Part shown: positions 23,833-32,972 of the stretch, in pieces
How positions within the stretch are numbered: the stretch's first letter is position 1
Layout: each line of letters starts with the position of its first letter
Assembly (NCBI GenBank): GCA_017461045.1
Contig: JAFTZJ010000010.1
Coordinates: 1-58,268, forward strand
Direction: 5' to 3'
Origin: Lachnospiraceae bacterium
GTDB taxonomy: Bacteria > Bacillota > Clostridia > Lachnospirales > Lachnospiraceae
Length of the DNA: 58,268 nucleotides
Position numbers and translations under genes: made by a program
The notes under the pieces: generated by a model
Seen by the model: only the letters and a program-made list of their open reading frames with translations
The model's database searches: none
Told to the model about the DNA's origin: nothing

Positions 23833-25341
23833 TTACAGGAAGTCAAGCAAAGACTTCTGTAACACGCCACCGGTCACCTGCAATGCTGCGTTGTAAACAA
23901 TAGCGTTGGCTGAATATTCGATGGCTTTATCTTCATATTCAACTTCCTCATTCGCTGACATCAAATCCGTAAAGTTCGTATATTGGTCAGCCACTCTGGA
24001 AGCAATCATATCTAACTTCGCATTTCTGGCACCGGAATCCGACTGCAACGATGTAACATCTGTCTGGAAACTCTGGAACACCGAAATGTGTGCATTGAAT
24101 AATTCCTGCATCTCCTGATTCTTCATCTTTACTTCATTCTCAGCATCTGCAATCATATAATTAATTTGCTCTACCGCTGCCGGGTTATGCATATACTTTG
24201 GATTGGTCAACATTCCTTCCAATTCAGCAAGACGACTTTCTGCATCTGCCACCTCTTCAACTTTAGATGCCAATTCATCAATGGCGCGACCCATGTCATG
24301 GGTAATCAAATCCCGACCCAATGTGTTAACACGAATGTTCTGATTGAAATTCACTTCATATTCAATCTTCTGGTCATCCTCTGTGATTTCAAAATTAACA
24401 GTTTCACCTGTCTCTTTATTGGTCTGCACGCAATTGAAATAATGCTCCGGACGCAAATCATTCTGCTTGAATTCATCCTTTGTATAATCAATTGTAATCT
24501 TTTCCGTATTCTGAATATCAGAATAAACATTCTTGCCGAATACAATCTCACCGGTTTCCGGAATATAACGAACCTCGTCATCTCCCAAATCCTTGTAATA
24601 CACTTCCTGCCGAGTACTATCCAGTGTACTGTTAACCGTAATTGTCTGTTCATTACCGGCATCATCCAGATAAGTGATAGTCGGCGTGGTTCCGGTTGCC
24701 AAATCCTCATATCCCAAGCGTAACCGGTATATGGTCTGCTGTTCCGGATACTGGTCTGTTGTATAATCCAGGCTACCATCTAAATACCCATCCAAATCTG
24801 CCGGATCCACCGGATTCACAGTGATTGTGCGCACATCTATATCGCTTTTATCCAACTCTTCCGTAATTTCATAAGAATACTTTGGCGCTTCCGTTGCACT
24901 GAAAATCAGACTTGTATCTGTCTTATATCCCGAGAAGATGTAACGGCCTGCGTAGGTTGCATTTCCTTCTGAAAAAATCATATCCTTATAAGAACGAATG
25001 GTTTCTGCAATAGCTGAACGGTCATCATTGTTAAAGGAATCCGTCGAGCCTTGTGTACAATATCCATTCATATACTCTAAGTAATTAGAAATACTGGTAA
25101 TAGAATTCTCTGTCAACTCCATCCAGGAATTGGCATCCTTAATGTTCTTTTCCTTAAATTGCTGCAACTGACCAACCGTATTACGAAGTTTTAATGCTCG
25201 TACTGCAACAACAGGATCCTCACTTGCACGCTGAATCTTCTGTCCGGTTGTTAATTGCTGGGTCAGGGAATCCAACCGTTTTGTACTTGTCTGCAAATTC
25301 CGCAAGGAATTATTACTAATCATTTGATTGGTTACACGCAT
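23833..25341 (-). CDS. flgL: hook-filament junction protein FlgL (HAP3)
   Basis: The 502-residue protein has the flagellin-like N-terminus MRVTNQMISNNSLRNLQTSTKRLDSLTQQLTTGQKIQRASEDPVVAVRALKLR, YAGRYIFSGYKTD typical of FlgL, and a flagellin-type C-terminus (YSANAIVYNAALQVTGGVLQKSLLDFL). It bridges hook and filament. It is longer than B. subtilis FlgL because of a central inserted domain (about residues 125-320). It follows flgK by 12 bases. Confidence 0.93.
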   Translation of the reverse strand: MRVTNQMISNNSLRNLQTSTKRLDSLTQQLTTGQKIQRASEDPVVAVRALKLRNTVGQLQQFKEKNIKDANSWMELTENSITSISNYLEYMNGYCTQGSTDSFNNDDRSAIAETIRSYKDMIFSEGNATYAGRYIFSGYKTDTSLIFSATEAPKYSYEITEELDKSDIDVRTITVNPVDPADLDGYLDGSLDYTTDQYPEQQTIYRLRLGYEDLATGTTPTITYLDDAGNEQTITVNSTLDSTRQEVYYKDLGDDEVRYIPETGEIVFGKNVYSDIQNTEKITIDYTKDEFKQNDLRPEHYFNCVQTNKETGETVNFEITEDDQKIEYEVNFNQNIRVNTLGRDLITHDMGRAIDELASKVEEVADAESRLAELEGMLTNPKYMHNPAAVEQINYMIADAENEVKMKNQEMQELFNAHISVFQSFQTDVTSLQSDSGARNAKLDMIASRVADQYTNFTDLMSANEEVEYEDKAIEYSANAIVYNAALQVTGGVLQKSLLDFL

Positions 25342-25353
25342 ATGCTATCCCTC

Positions 25354-27228
25354 CTAAACTCCGGTTCCGTTAATCAGCTTGTCATAAATCTCATCTAATA
25401 CTGACATTACTTTACATGCCAGATTATATCCGTTCTGCTGTACAATCAGGCTGGACGCTTCTTCATTTGCATCTACGCTTGATTCTGATAAACGCTGATA
25501 ATTAATACTGTATACAATGTTATCCTGGTGTTCCATGGATACTTTGCTCTTCTTAGTCTGAACACCTAATGTGGAAATAATAGACTCCAGATACTGACTT
25601 GGTGTTCCCTGCTTAAATATACTGGCATCATTCAAGCTTGCCTGAATTTCCTTCAACAAGTTGCAATCTTCTACATTCCCTTGCTCAATAGCCCGCTCAT
25701 CTGATACTACTACCTTGTTCGGGTCTTTCATAATATCATCATGGATATCCCAATTCAATGCTGTTAAACGATAATAAGAAACACCTTTTGATGTAAAACT
25801 GGTATCACCGGTGGTCGCTGCCAAATCCAAACTTTCACCATTCACATCCAATGTATTCAGCATATCTAAACCAACATCTCCATTGGCATCTACACCGGAG
25901 GTACAAATATCATTCATGTGCCTTGAGAAAGTACGAACAAACTCGTTTAACTTCAACATGTAATATGGTACACCTTCAAAATTCACATTGGTTCCGATTC
26001 TTGCTGTCACACCGGTTTTAATATCTGCTGCATTAGCCGGTTCCTGAGAAGCTCCGTCTTCAGATAAAACCTTCAAATTATGAAATGTATAACTGGTGAT
26101 TTCTCCTGTTTCATTGTCATAATTTGCTTCGAAATCATCAAAGTAATAATCTGTATCATGAATCCGAATCTTACCTTCATCTACTACATTCAATGTATTC
26201 AACGTGAAATTCTTATCAGTTTCCATGGTCACGTAAACACCCCGGTCATTCACACCTGCGTCCACTGATTTACCTACAAAACCATGATTATTATTACCAT
26301 CTCGAACCGCTACCAGACCTGCCAGTTTACCAGTCAGGGTTGGGCTGTTAATATCAAAGGCATCCCCGGCAGTACCATCTATATTCCGCCAAGCCAATTC
26401 ATATAATCCCTTTACATCAGTAGCATTGACTCTTTCATCTCGCGGCACTTCCATTAATTGCTTACATTGTAAATCATCCAACAACACTTCACCATTAATC
26501 CATACGGTAAAGCGGGTCGCACCGGAATCATGACCATCTTCTGATAAAATTGGTTTTTCTTCCGTGGTTACATTCACCAATTCCGACAACTGATCCACTA
26601 ACAGCAAACGCTGATCCCGTAAATCATTGGCATTGCCATCTCGCAGTTCAATGTTGGCAATCTGGTCATTCAAAGTAAAAATCTCTTTCGCAATGGAGTT
26701 AATCTCTCCAACACGAACTACAATTTCATCGTTAATACTCTTCTGTGTATTCTGTAAATTATTTGCCATCTCGTTAAATAATTCTGTATAGCTCTGAAAA
26801 TCATTTACATACTGTACACGAGTAGTTGCACTGGACGGGTCATCCGCCATATCCTTCATGGAATTCTGTAAATTCGTAAGCAAGGTTGTATAACCGGTTG
26901 GGGAATTCATTTCGTTGAAGTAAGTCTCGATTTCATATGAATAATCATACTTACAACCGTATTCACCCTTCAAGCTGTTATTGCTCCAATATTTAACATC
27001 GTAATAAGAATTACGAATCTGTTCAACACCGGTAATGGTTACACCGGTACCCTGCATACCGGACGAATTACCGATACGCAATGCGCTGGATGCCTGACTG
27101 GTTACCTTCTGTCTGGAATAACCTTCGGTCTCTGCATTTGAAACATTATGTGCAGTGGTATTGATTGCTGCCTGATAATAGTTCAAACCGGATTTGGTTG
27201 TATTTAAGCCTAAAAATGTTGATGCCAT
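25354..27228 (-). CDS. flgK: hook-associated protein FlgK (HAP1), copy 1
   Basis: A 624-residue FlgK. The N-terminus STFLGLNTTKSGLNYYQAAINTTAHNVSNAETEGYSRQKV is the rod/hook-type helix and ANN-like motif; the C-terminus ISTLGVQTKKSKVSMEHQDNIVYSINYQRLSESSVDANEEASSLIVQQNGYNLACKVMSVLDEIYDKLING is D0/D1. FlgK forms the first junction layer above the hook. It sits immediately downstream of a second flgK gene and before flgL. Confidence 0.93.
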   Translation of the reverse strand: MASTFLGLNTTKSGLNYYQAAINTTAHNVSNAETEGYSRQKVTSQASSALRIGNSSGMQGTGVTITGVEQIRNSYYDVKYWSNNSLKGEYGCKYDYSYEIETYFNEMNSPTGYTTLLTNLQNSMKDMADDPSSATTRVQYVNDFQSYTELFNEMANNLQNTQKSINDEIVVRVGEINSIAKEIFTLNDQIANIELRDGNANDLRDQRLLLVDQLSELVNVTTEEKPILSEDGHDSGATRFTVWINGEVLLDDLQCKQLMEVPRDERVNATDVKGLYELAWRNIDGTAGDAFDINSPTLTGKLAGLVAVRDGNNNHGFVGKSVDAGVNDRGVYVTMETDKNFTLNTLNVVDEGKIRIHDTDYYFDDFEANYDNETGEITSYTFHNLKVLSEDGASQEPANAADIKTGVTARIGTNVNFEGVPYYMLKLNEFVRTFSRHMNDICTSGVDANGDVGLDMLNTLDVNGESLDLAATTGDTSFTSKGVSYYRLTALNWDIHDDIMKDPNKVVVSDERAIEQGNVEDCNLLKEIQASLNDASIFKQGTPSQYLESIISTLGVQTKKSKVSMEHQDNIVYSINYQRLSESSVDANEEASSLIVQQNGYNLACKVMSVLDEIYDKLINGTGV

Positions 27229-27258
27229 GTCGTCACATCCTTTACTCTAATTTCCTCT

Positions 27259-28989
27259 TTATGCACCTAATTTCTCAATAATGTGTGCAATCATATCTGA
27301 TACAACGGTAATATAACGGGAAGATGCATTGTATGCATGCTGGTATTTAATCAGATTGGTTAATTCTTCATCAGAAGAAACACCTACTACTTCCTGCCGT
27401 TGATTATTTACTTCATTTACCAAGGTTGCCTGCTTATCTGCAATGCTACTGTAGGTGTAGCCCTTATTCGCATAATCTCCTACCATTGCTGCGTAGTAGT
27501 TATTGAAATTATTCATAACCAAGGTATTCGGATCCAAGGTTGCAAAATCATTGTTCCACAACTGAAGAAGTTCATCCGCAACTGCTTGGTACTCTTCTCC
27601 ATTCACTCTGGTCAATGGCAACAATGCCGGGTCCTTCACCAATCGGTCATTCACCTGTATCTGACCTACTGTGTATAGAGAATAATAATCGTCCGGATTC
27701 TCCGGATTGAATATCTTAACGGTCTGCTGAGTTTGGTTTCCATTCTCATCCAAAACTGTTATTGTCTGTTCCCGATAACGCTCCACGCCTTTTCGAACAA
27801 ACAATTCAATTCCCTGCACTTCATTGCCTTCACCAAAGCCTTTACCTGCTTTCTCTGTATCCAATACTGTATAGGCAATGCCGTTCACATCTGTGATGGT
27901 GGTATTCGGACAAAGCACATCGTTAATCTTGGTCACCATGCCATGAATTAATTGGTCAAACTGTGCAATCATGGCAGATACATCCCGGTTGCTCAGGGTG
28001 CGGTTATAATTCACCAACGCGTCCTGATATTCTGCTTCTGTATTAAAATTCTCCCGAAGCGGAATGTGTGTATAATCCGGGGTATAATCACCTCTTGCGG
28101 ATAACATACCCTTCAAAGAACCGGTATCTGAATTGTCGCCTGCCACACTGATTCTTTCCAGATTGAACACGTCTGTTTCATCCGCTTTCCAGAATACAGT
28201 GAGCAAATCAGAACCGGGAGCCACCGGCTCGGTTCCGATTTCAAAGGTTCGGTCATCCGATACCAGCAAATGTTGCTCTGCGTATACATTTACTGTACCA
28301 TTTGACTGCTCCTTAATCTCTATGGAAATCAATCCGGACAGCTCATCCAGCAATTGATTTCTTGCATCTTTATAGTCGTTGGCAGTTTCTATTTCTCCTG
28401 CCTCACACTTCAGAATCTTCTGATTCAAATCATATATTTTAGTCGCAATGGAATTAATTTCATCTGCTTGCGATTGAATTTCGTCATTTAAGTTCTTCTG
28501 ATAGTCTCGCAGCTGATTGTAAATCTCTGTGGCACGTTCCACAAAAGATGCCGCTGTCGCTACCAAAGCAGTTCGTTCAACATATCCGTTAGGAGTTTTC
28601 TGTACTTCCTGTATAGCTCCCCACATATTTTCCATATAATCCCGGAATGTACTGCCTTCTGTTTCACCAAAGTACTCTTGCGTTTCCAGAATTACTTCTG
28701 ACTTCGCCTGATAATACTGTTGTCTGCTGCTTTGCAAACGGTACTTATTATCCAAATACTTGTCACGGGTCGTTCTCGTTTCTTCCACCCGGGTACCCAG
28801 ACCCGTCTGCTTGATTCCTACTTTTGTGTAGCCTAATTTCTGATAAGACAGGTCTGTCAACAATACCTGTTGGCGGGAATATCCTTCCGTGTCCAGGTTG
28901 GTCAGATTGTGTGCAGTTGTATTAATCGCATTCTGGTGTGCCTGCAAACCGGATGTACCGATATACATTCTTCCCATTGTTCCAGCCAT
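27259..28989 (-). CDS. hook-associated protein FlgK (HAP1), copy 2
   Basis: A 576-residue second FlgK: MYIGTSGLQAHQNAINTTAHNLTNLDTEGYSRQQVLLTD at the N-terminus and INNQRQEVVGVS-type C-terminal end (VNNQRQEVVGVSSDEELTNLIKYQHAYNASSRYITVVSDMIAHIIEKLG). The central domain differs strongly from copy 1, so the two are old paralogues. Most flagellated bacteria have one FlgK; here the pair is tandem with a 30-base gap. ATG 28989 follows AAGGAGATGAGCAC. Which one forms the functional junction is unknown. Confidence 0.88.
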   Translation of the reverse strand: MAGTMGRMYIGTSGLQAHQNAINTTAHNLTNLDTEGYSRQQVLLTDLSYQKLGYTKVGIKQTGLGTRVEETRTTRDKYLDNKYRLQSSRQQYYQAKSEVILETQEYFGETEGSTFRDYMENMWGAIQEVQKTPNGYVERTALVATAASFVERATEIYNQLRDYQKNLNDEIQSQADEINSIATKIYDLNQKILKCEAGEIETANDYKDARNQLLDELSGLISIEIKEQSNGTVNVYAEQHLLVSDDRTFEIGTEPVAPGSDLLTVFWKADETDVFNLERISVAGDNSDTGSLKGMLSARGDYTPDYTHIPLRENFNTEAEYQDALVNYNRTLSNRDVSAMIAQFDQLIHGMVTKINDVLCPNTTITDVNGIAYTVLDTEKAGKGFGEGNEVQGIELFVRKGVERYREQTITVLDENGNQTQQTVKIFNPENPDDYYSLYTVGQIQVNDRLVKDPALLPLTRVNGEEYQAVADELLQLWNNDFATLDPNTLVMNNFNNYYAAMVGDYANKGYTYSSIADKQATLVNEVNNQRQEVVGVSSDEELTNLIKYQHAYNASSRYITVVSDMIAHIIEKLGA

Positions 28990-29022
28990 GTGCTCATCTC
29001 CTTGCTACTTTCATGTGCGTGT

Positions 29023-29538
29023 TTAACTCTTGCTGTCAAACTGACTATATGCCACGCCCAACATATCGCCACTGTAAGATTTCTTGTCGTAGTTTGCCGT
29101 TTCCGGCGCCTGCCCGGCGGTTTGAAGGATATTAATGTTGAATTCCGTCATTTCCAATGCATTCTCAAGCAAATCCCGATTCTGTGCATTTACCTGTTGC
29201 AATTTCATAACCACCTCGCGAAGTCGATGATGCAATTCGCTTAGCGGTTTCTGGAATTCCGGCTGATTCTCCATAATTCGGACAATATCAGCAATCGTCA
29301 TAGCATTTGCCTTCTGATTCAACACAACCGCAATATTATCTACAATACCTTGCCGCCGTTTTTCCAGAACCAGAATCTTGTCTATAACATTCTGTTCACT
29401 TTCTGTAATCTTCTGAAGTTCTTCAATATCTCCCTTTACAATTACCTGAGTCTTGGTATCCGATACCTTGTACAGGTCTTCGTAAATGATACATTCCTGC
29501 TCCAGAACATCCATTAATTCTTCAATCAAACTAGCCAT
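29023..29538 (-). CDS. flgN: FlgN family flagellar chaperone
   Basis: A 171-residue helical protein (MASLIEELMDVLEQECIIYEDLYKVSDTKTQVIVKGDIEELQKITESEQNVIDKILVLEKRR) matching FlgN/YvyG, the chaperone for FlgK and FlgL. It sits between flgM and the flgK pair, exactly where yvyG lies in Bacillus. The C-terminal tail (YSGDMLGVAYSQFDSKS) is probably unstructured. Confidence 0.88.
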   Translation of the reverse strand: MASLIEELMDVLEQECIIYEDLYKVSDTKTQVIVKGDIEELQKITESEQNVIDKILVLEKRRQGIVDNIAVVLNQKANAMTIADIVRIMENQPEFQKPLSELHHRLREVVMKLQQVNAQNRDLLENALEMTEFNINILQTAGQAPETANYDKKSYSGDMLGVAYSQFDSKS

Positions 29539-29559
29539 GCTGATACTCCTATCCTTTCC

Positions 29560-29850
29560 TTACGCCATGGTACGCTCTGCATATGCTGACATCAATTTCT
29601 CTGCAAAGCTTTCATTGCTTACATTGTATTCGCCATTCTGAATAGCGGTCTTCAATGCATCCACCTTGTCCTGACGAACATCCGGGGTCTTTGCCAATGC
29701 AGCCTTTGCAATCTGCATATCTTTACCAATAGAAGAAAAAGACACCTGATCCATGGTACTTACGCTACTGGCATAGCCGGTTTTTCCAGTCTTCTTAGAC
29801 TTGCCAACGCCGTATAATTGATTGATTTGGTTATAAGCATCTATACGCAT
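29560..29850 (-). CDS. flgM: anti-sigma-28 factor FlgM
   Basis: A 96-residue FlgM: N-terminal MRIDAYNQINQLYGV, a disordered middle, and the sigma-binding C-terminal part DVRQDKVDALKTAIQNGEYNVSNESFAEKLMSAYAERT. It holds sigma-28 inactive until the hook is complete and FlgM is exported. ATG 29850 is preferred (AGGTGGCTATT upstream); a GTG three codons earlier is possible. It is driven by a sigma-28-type promoter, giving the classical feedback loop. Confidence 0.92.
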   Translation of the reverse strand: MRIDAYNQINQLYGVGKSKKTGKTGYASSVSTMDQVSFSSIGKDMQIAKAALAKTPDVRQDKVDALKTAIQNGEYNVSNESFAEKLMSAYAERTMA

Positions 29851-29893
29851 AATAGCCACCTTCCTCCTTGAAAATTATTCTCCTATACAATAT

Positions 29894-29920
29894 TTATCGT
29901 CAATTTCCACATATACTTTA
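29894..29920 (-). promoter_or_regulatory. sigma-28 promoter of flgM-flgN-flgK-flgL-fliW-csrA
   Basis: On the minus strand TAAA (29920-29917), exactly 15 bases, then GACGATAA (29901-29894): one mismatch to TAAA-N15-GCCGATAA. It lies between the symporter terminator and flgM, so the late operon is independent of upstream genes. Confidence 0.8.
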
Positions 29921-29938
29921 GCAATTTTTTAAAAAAGA

Positions 29939-29985
29939 ATAAGGTTATCGCCGGATGCAAAATGCCGCCAAAGCAATAACCTTAT
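29939..29985 (-). terminator. terminator after the symporter gene
   Basis: Ten-base arms ATAAGGTTAT (29985-29976 on the minus strand) and ATAACCTTAT (29948-29939), with an internal partly paired loop, followed on the minus strand by TTCTTTTTT. It lies 28 bases after the symporter stop codon. Confidence 0.8.
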
Positions 29986-30012
29986 GCCTATTTATTTCTC
30001 AATTTTAGAGCT

Positions 30013-31539
30013 TTATTCACTAAGCGAAGTTTTCTCTGTTACCGTTACAGTCTTGTCATAACATGTGAAAATTTCATCAACGGTTTCTTTCTTCATTTTC
30101 GGTGTAATCAGACTAACAAGCGGTACTACTACCAAGCCTGCAAGCATAGCAATTGCTCCTGCATTAATCGGAGACGCAATGAACTTAAAGAACATATTTG
30201 CCACTGTCAAACCTACGCCCACTGCAAAACTTGCCCACACAGATGCTTTGGTAACTTTTTTGAAGTATAAACCATACATAAATGGTGCAAGGAAGGCACC
30301 TGCCAATGCACCCCAGGAAATTCCCATAAGCTGTGCTATAAATGTCGGAGGATTCAATGCAATTACTACGGAAAGGATGATGAAAAATGCAATCAAAACT
30401 CGCATTACAATCATCTGTGTTTTCTCTTTCATTTCCTTCACAATGGTGCCCTTGATAAAATCCAAGGTCAAGGTAGAACTTGAGGTTAACACCAATGATG
30501 ATAAAGTAGACATAGAAGCCGACAACACCAACACAATTACAATACCAATCAGAACATCCGGTAATTTTGATAACATCTCCGGAACAATCGCATCGTACAT
30601 AACGCTACCGTCCGGTTTATATATATCCGCATCTGCATATAATCTTGCAAATCCGCCCAAGAAGTAACAACCACCGGAAATAACAATTGCAAATATAGTA
30701 GATATTATGGTTCCTGTCTTAACAGATCGTTCATCCTTAATTGCATAGAACTTATGTACCATCTGTGGCAGACCCCAGGTTCCTAAAGAAGTCAAAATTA
30801 CAACGCCTATCAAATTCACAACATCCGGCCCGAAGAAGGAAGCAAATACACCCTTCTGACCCATTGTTATCGCTACATCACTTTCAATTTCAGCCAGTTT
30901 AAATACTGCCTCATAAAAACCGCCATGTCCATTTAACACAGCTACAATAACTGCCACAATACCAATCAACATGATAATACCCTGAATAAAATCATTGATT
31001 GCCGTCGCCATATATCCACCAAGAATTACGTATACACCGGTCAGTACTGCCATTGTAATAATACAAACTGCATACGGAATATCAAATGCCATTGCAAACA
31101 ACCGGGACAAACCATTATAAATAGACGCGGTATACGGAATCAGGAAAATAAAGCAGATTGCAGACGCTGCCAGCTTCAAAGCATTACTGTCATAACGCTT
31201 TCCAAAGAAATCCGGCATAGTTGCAGATTCCAGTTTCTGACTCATAACACGGGTTCTTCTACCTAAAACCACCCATGCCAGAAGACTTCCGATAAATGCA
31301 TTACCAAGTCCAATCCAGGTGGACGCCAGACCATACTTCCAACCAAACTGACCTGCATATCCTACAAATACTACGGACGAAAAGTACGAAGTACCAAATG
31401 CAAATGCAGTCATCCAAGGTCCTACACTTCTTCCTCCCAACACAAAATCGTTTACATTCGTCGCTTTCTTTCTGGAATATAAACCTACTGCAATCATAAT
31501 TGCAAAGAATATTACCAGCAGAATAATTTTTACTACCAT
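30013..31539 (-). CDS. solute:sodium symporter (SSS/PutP family)
   Basis: A 508-residue integral membrane protein with about 13 hydrophobic segments. It has ATNVNDFVLGGRSVGPWMTAFAFGTSYFSSVVFVGYAGQFGWKYG near residues 22-66, the SSS-family signature, YVILGGYMATAINDFIQGIIML, and TSLGTWGLPQMVHKFYAIKD. Substrate could be proline, pantothenate or another small organic acid; I cannot choose. ATG 31539 follows AAAGAGGAAAGAGAA. It has its own promoter and terminator and interrupts the yvyF-flgM neighbourhood, so it is not a flagellar gene. Confidence 0.88.
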   Translation of the reverse strand: MVVKIILLVIFFAIMIAVGLYSRKKATNVNDFVLGGRSVGPWMTAFAFGTSYFSSVVFVGYAGQFGWKYGLASTWIGLGNAFIGSLLAWVVLGRRTRVMSQKLESATMPDFFGKRYDSNALKLAASAICFIFLIPYTASIYNGLSRLFAMAFDIPYAVCIITMAVLTGVYVILGGYMATAINDFIQGIIMLIGIVAVIVAVLNGHGGFYEAVFKLAEIESDVAITMGQKGVFASFFGPDVVNLIGVVILTSLGTWGLPQMVHKFYAIKDERSVKTGTIISTIFAIVISGGCYFLGGFARLYADADIYKPDGSVMYDAIVPEMLSKLPDVLIGIVIVLVLSASMSTLSSLVLTSSSTLTLDFIKGTIVKEMKEKTQMIVMRVLIAFFIILSVVIALNPPTFIAQLMGISWGALAGAFLAPFMYGLYFKKVTKASVWASFAVGVGLTVANMFFKFIASPINAGAIAMLAGLVVVPLVSLITPKMKKETVDEIFTCYDKTVTVTEKTSLSE

Positions 31540-31625
31540 TTCTCTTTCCTCTTTCCTAAATGTTTTCGCACGCTTCTGTTGCATATCTGTATTTACAACA
31601 TGCAAATCTGCGCCAGATTGTTCCT

Positions 31626-31654
31626 ATTGTATCACAACTACTCTGTTAATGCAA
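31626..31654 (-). promoter_or_regulatory. sigma-A promoter of the symporter gene
   Basis: On the minus strand TTGCAT (31654-31649), 17 bases, TACAAT (31631-31626). The start codon is about 87 bases downstream; no clear structure was seen in the leader. Confidence 0.7.
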
Positions 31655-31720
31655 TGCACTAAAGCGTTAAAAGTCTAAATTGTTGAATTATTTATATTTT
31701 AGTCATTAAAGAACAGAAAA

Positions 31721-31756
31721 CACCGCACAAACTGCATACTTGCAATCTACGCGGTG
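31721..31756 (-). terminator. terminator after yvyF
   Basis: CACCGC arms (31721-31726 with 31751-31756), partly paired loop including TGCA/TGCA, followed by TTTTCTG on the minus strand. Lies 64 bases beyond the yvyF stop. Confidence 0.6.
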
Positions 31757-31819
31757 CTTCCTATTCTATTACAATTCAATTGTATGTTCTTTCCAATATG
31801 CAATTACATATCAATCGGC

Positions 31820-32224
31820 TTACTTGCCATCCAAAAAACGCATTCTTGCGGATTCTTTCTGCTTTGTCTCTATCTTCGGCTCCGGCTTCTTCTTGATAAC
31901 ACTGGATAAATTATTCTGCATGGTCAGCTTACACACTTCACAAAAACGACCAGTCTTAATCATGGCACCACAACCTTCACACTCCAAACCAACCATAGAT
32001 GCATCCGAGAACGACAAACGTTCTTGACGAACCCAACGCTTAATCTGATTAACCGACACTTCATTCTCCTCTGCAACCACTGTAATCGGCGCTTCCGGGT
32101 GATCCTTTACATACTTCTTAACAACTTGAAATTTATCCTCTAAATTCTTTTCACAAGTTGGGCACATAGGTTTTCCAATATAGTTAAACATTTTACCGCA
32201 GCCCTTACAATTTCTTAAATCCAT
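31820..32224 (-). CDS. yvyF: flagellar operon protein YvyF family
   Basis: A 134-residue protein with an N-terminal zinc-finger-like pair (CKGCGKMFNYIGKPMCPTC), a helix-turn-helix-like middle (ITVVAEENEVSVNQIKRWVRQERL), and a second cysteine pair (CEGCGAMIKTGRFCEVC). This matches the TIGR03826/YvyF family encoded upstream of flgM in Firmicutes. In Bacillus the family is linked to flagellar gene control. It follows comF by 28 bases. Confidence 0.88.
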   Translation of the reverse strand: MDLRNCKGCGKMFNYIGKPMCPTCEKNLEDKFQVVKKYVKDHPEAPITVVAEENEVSVNQIKRWVRQERLSFSDASMVGLECEGCGAMIKTGRFCEVCKLTMQNNLSSVIKKKPEPKIETKQKESARMRFLDGK

Positions 32225-32252
32225 ATCTAGTCCTCCTTATCTTCTATCTAAT

Positions 32253-32972
32253 TTAATTAAATCCTTTTCCTATACAGATACTGGTGTAATATACCCGTTG
32301 AACACCACCTTGAAGCAATGCATCTGTGCATGCTTCTATGGTAGCACCGGAAGTATAAATATCATCTACCAATAATACCTTTTTTAATTTTACATCATTT
32401 TCACAAAAGAAAAAAGCCCTTTTTAAATTATCCAACCGTTCTTTATCATTCAGCGCTTTTTGTGGCAAGGTATTAATCTGCCGAATTAAAAGCTTCTCAT
32501 AATCGGGAACTTGTAGCTTACGACTTAATCCTCTCGCCAGAAGCTCAGTCTGATTATATCCCCGACTTCGTCGCTTACGCCCATGTATGGGTACCGGTAT
32601 AATTCCATCCAAATTCAGCTTCAGCAAGTCTTTTCCATGTACCTTCCAGATTTCATCCACATAAAAATCGGCATACTCTCTCCGGTTCTGATACTTAAAT
32701 ACGCCCACTCCTTCTTTCAACGGTTCTACATAATTAAACACCGGATATCCTTGCGTAAACCGTTTCGGCATGCGCACACAGTCACTACAATACTCCTGTT
32801 CCGGATTCTCTATTTCTTTTCCGCATTTCATACACGCCGGTGTTTGCACATAGGGGAGCTTCTCTTTACAACCTATGCAAATCAACGCCTGTCTATCCGT
32901 ATTTTCTACAATCCCCTGACACACCGGACAACGGCGGGGATATATTAAATCAATGATTGGTATGTTACTCAA
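32253..32972 (-). CDS. comF: ComF family phosphoribosyltransferase-like protein
   Basis: A 239-residue ComFC-type protein with two N-terminal zinc-binding CxxC pairs (RRCPVC...CIGC; CMKCGKEI...CSDC), RKRRSRGYNQTELLARGLSRKL, and the PRPP-binding loop KVLLVDDIYTSGATIEAC. ComFC takes part in DNA uptake/transformation. The start is TTG at 32972, overlapping the recD2 stop codon, with AGGAGAAATGG upstream; this coupling to recD2 replaces the comFA link of Bacillus. Confidence 0.92.
   Translation of the reverse strand: MSNIPIIDLIYPRRCPVCQGIVENTDRQALICIGCKEKLPYVQTPACMKCGKEIENPEQEYCSDCVRMPKRFTQGYPVFNYVEPLKEGVGVFKYQNRREYADFYVDEIWKVHGKDLLKLNLDGIIPVPIHGRKRRSRGYNQTELLARGLSRKLQVPDYEKLLIRQINTLPQKALNDKERLDNLKRAFFFCENDVKLKKVLLVDDIYTSGATIEACTDALLQGGVQRVYYTSICIGKGFN

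Noticed and set aside
24166-24723. 185-codon plus-strand frame inside flgL
   Set aside because: It is antisense to the conserved flgL frame, with a Cys/Ile/Phe-rich composition unlike a soluble protein and no start signal.
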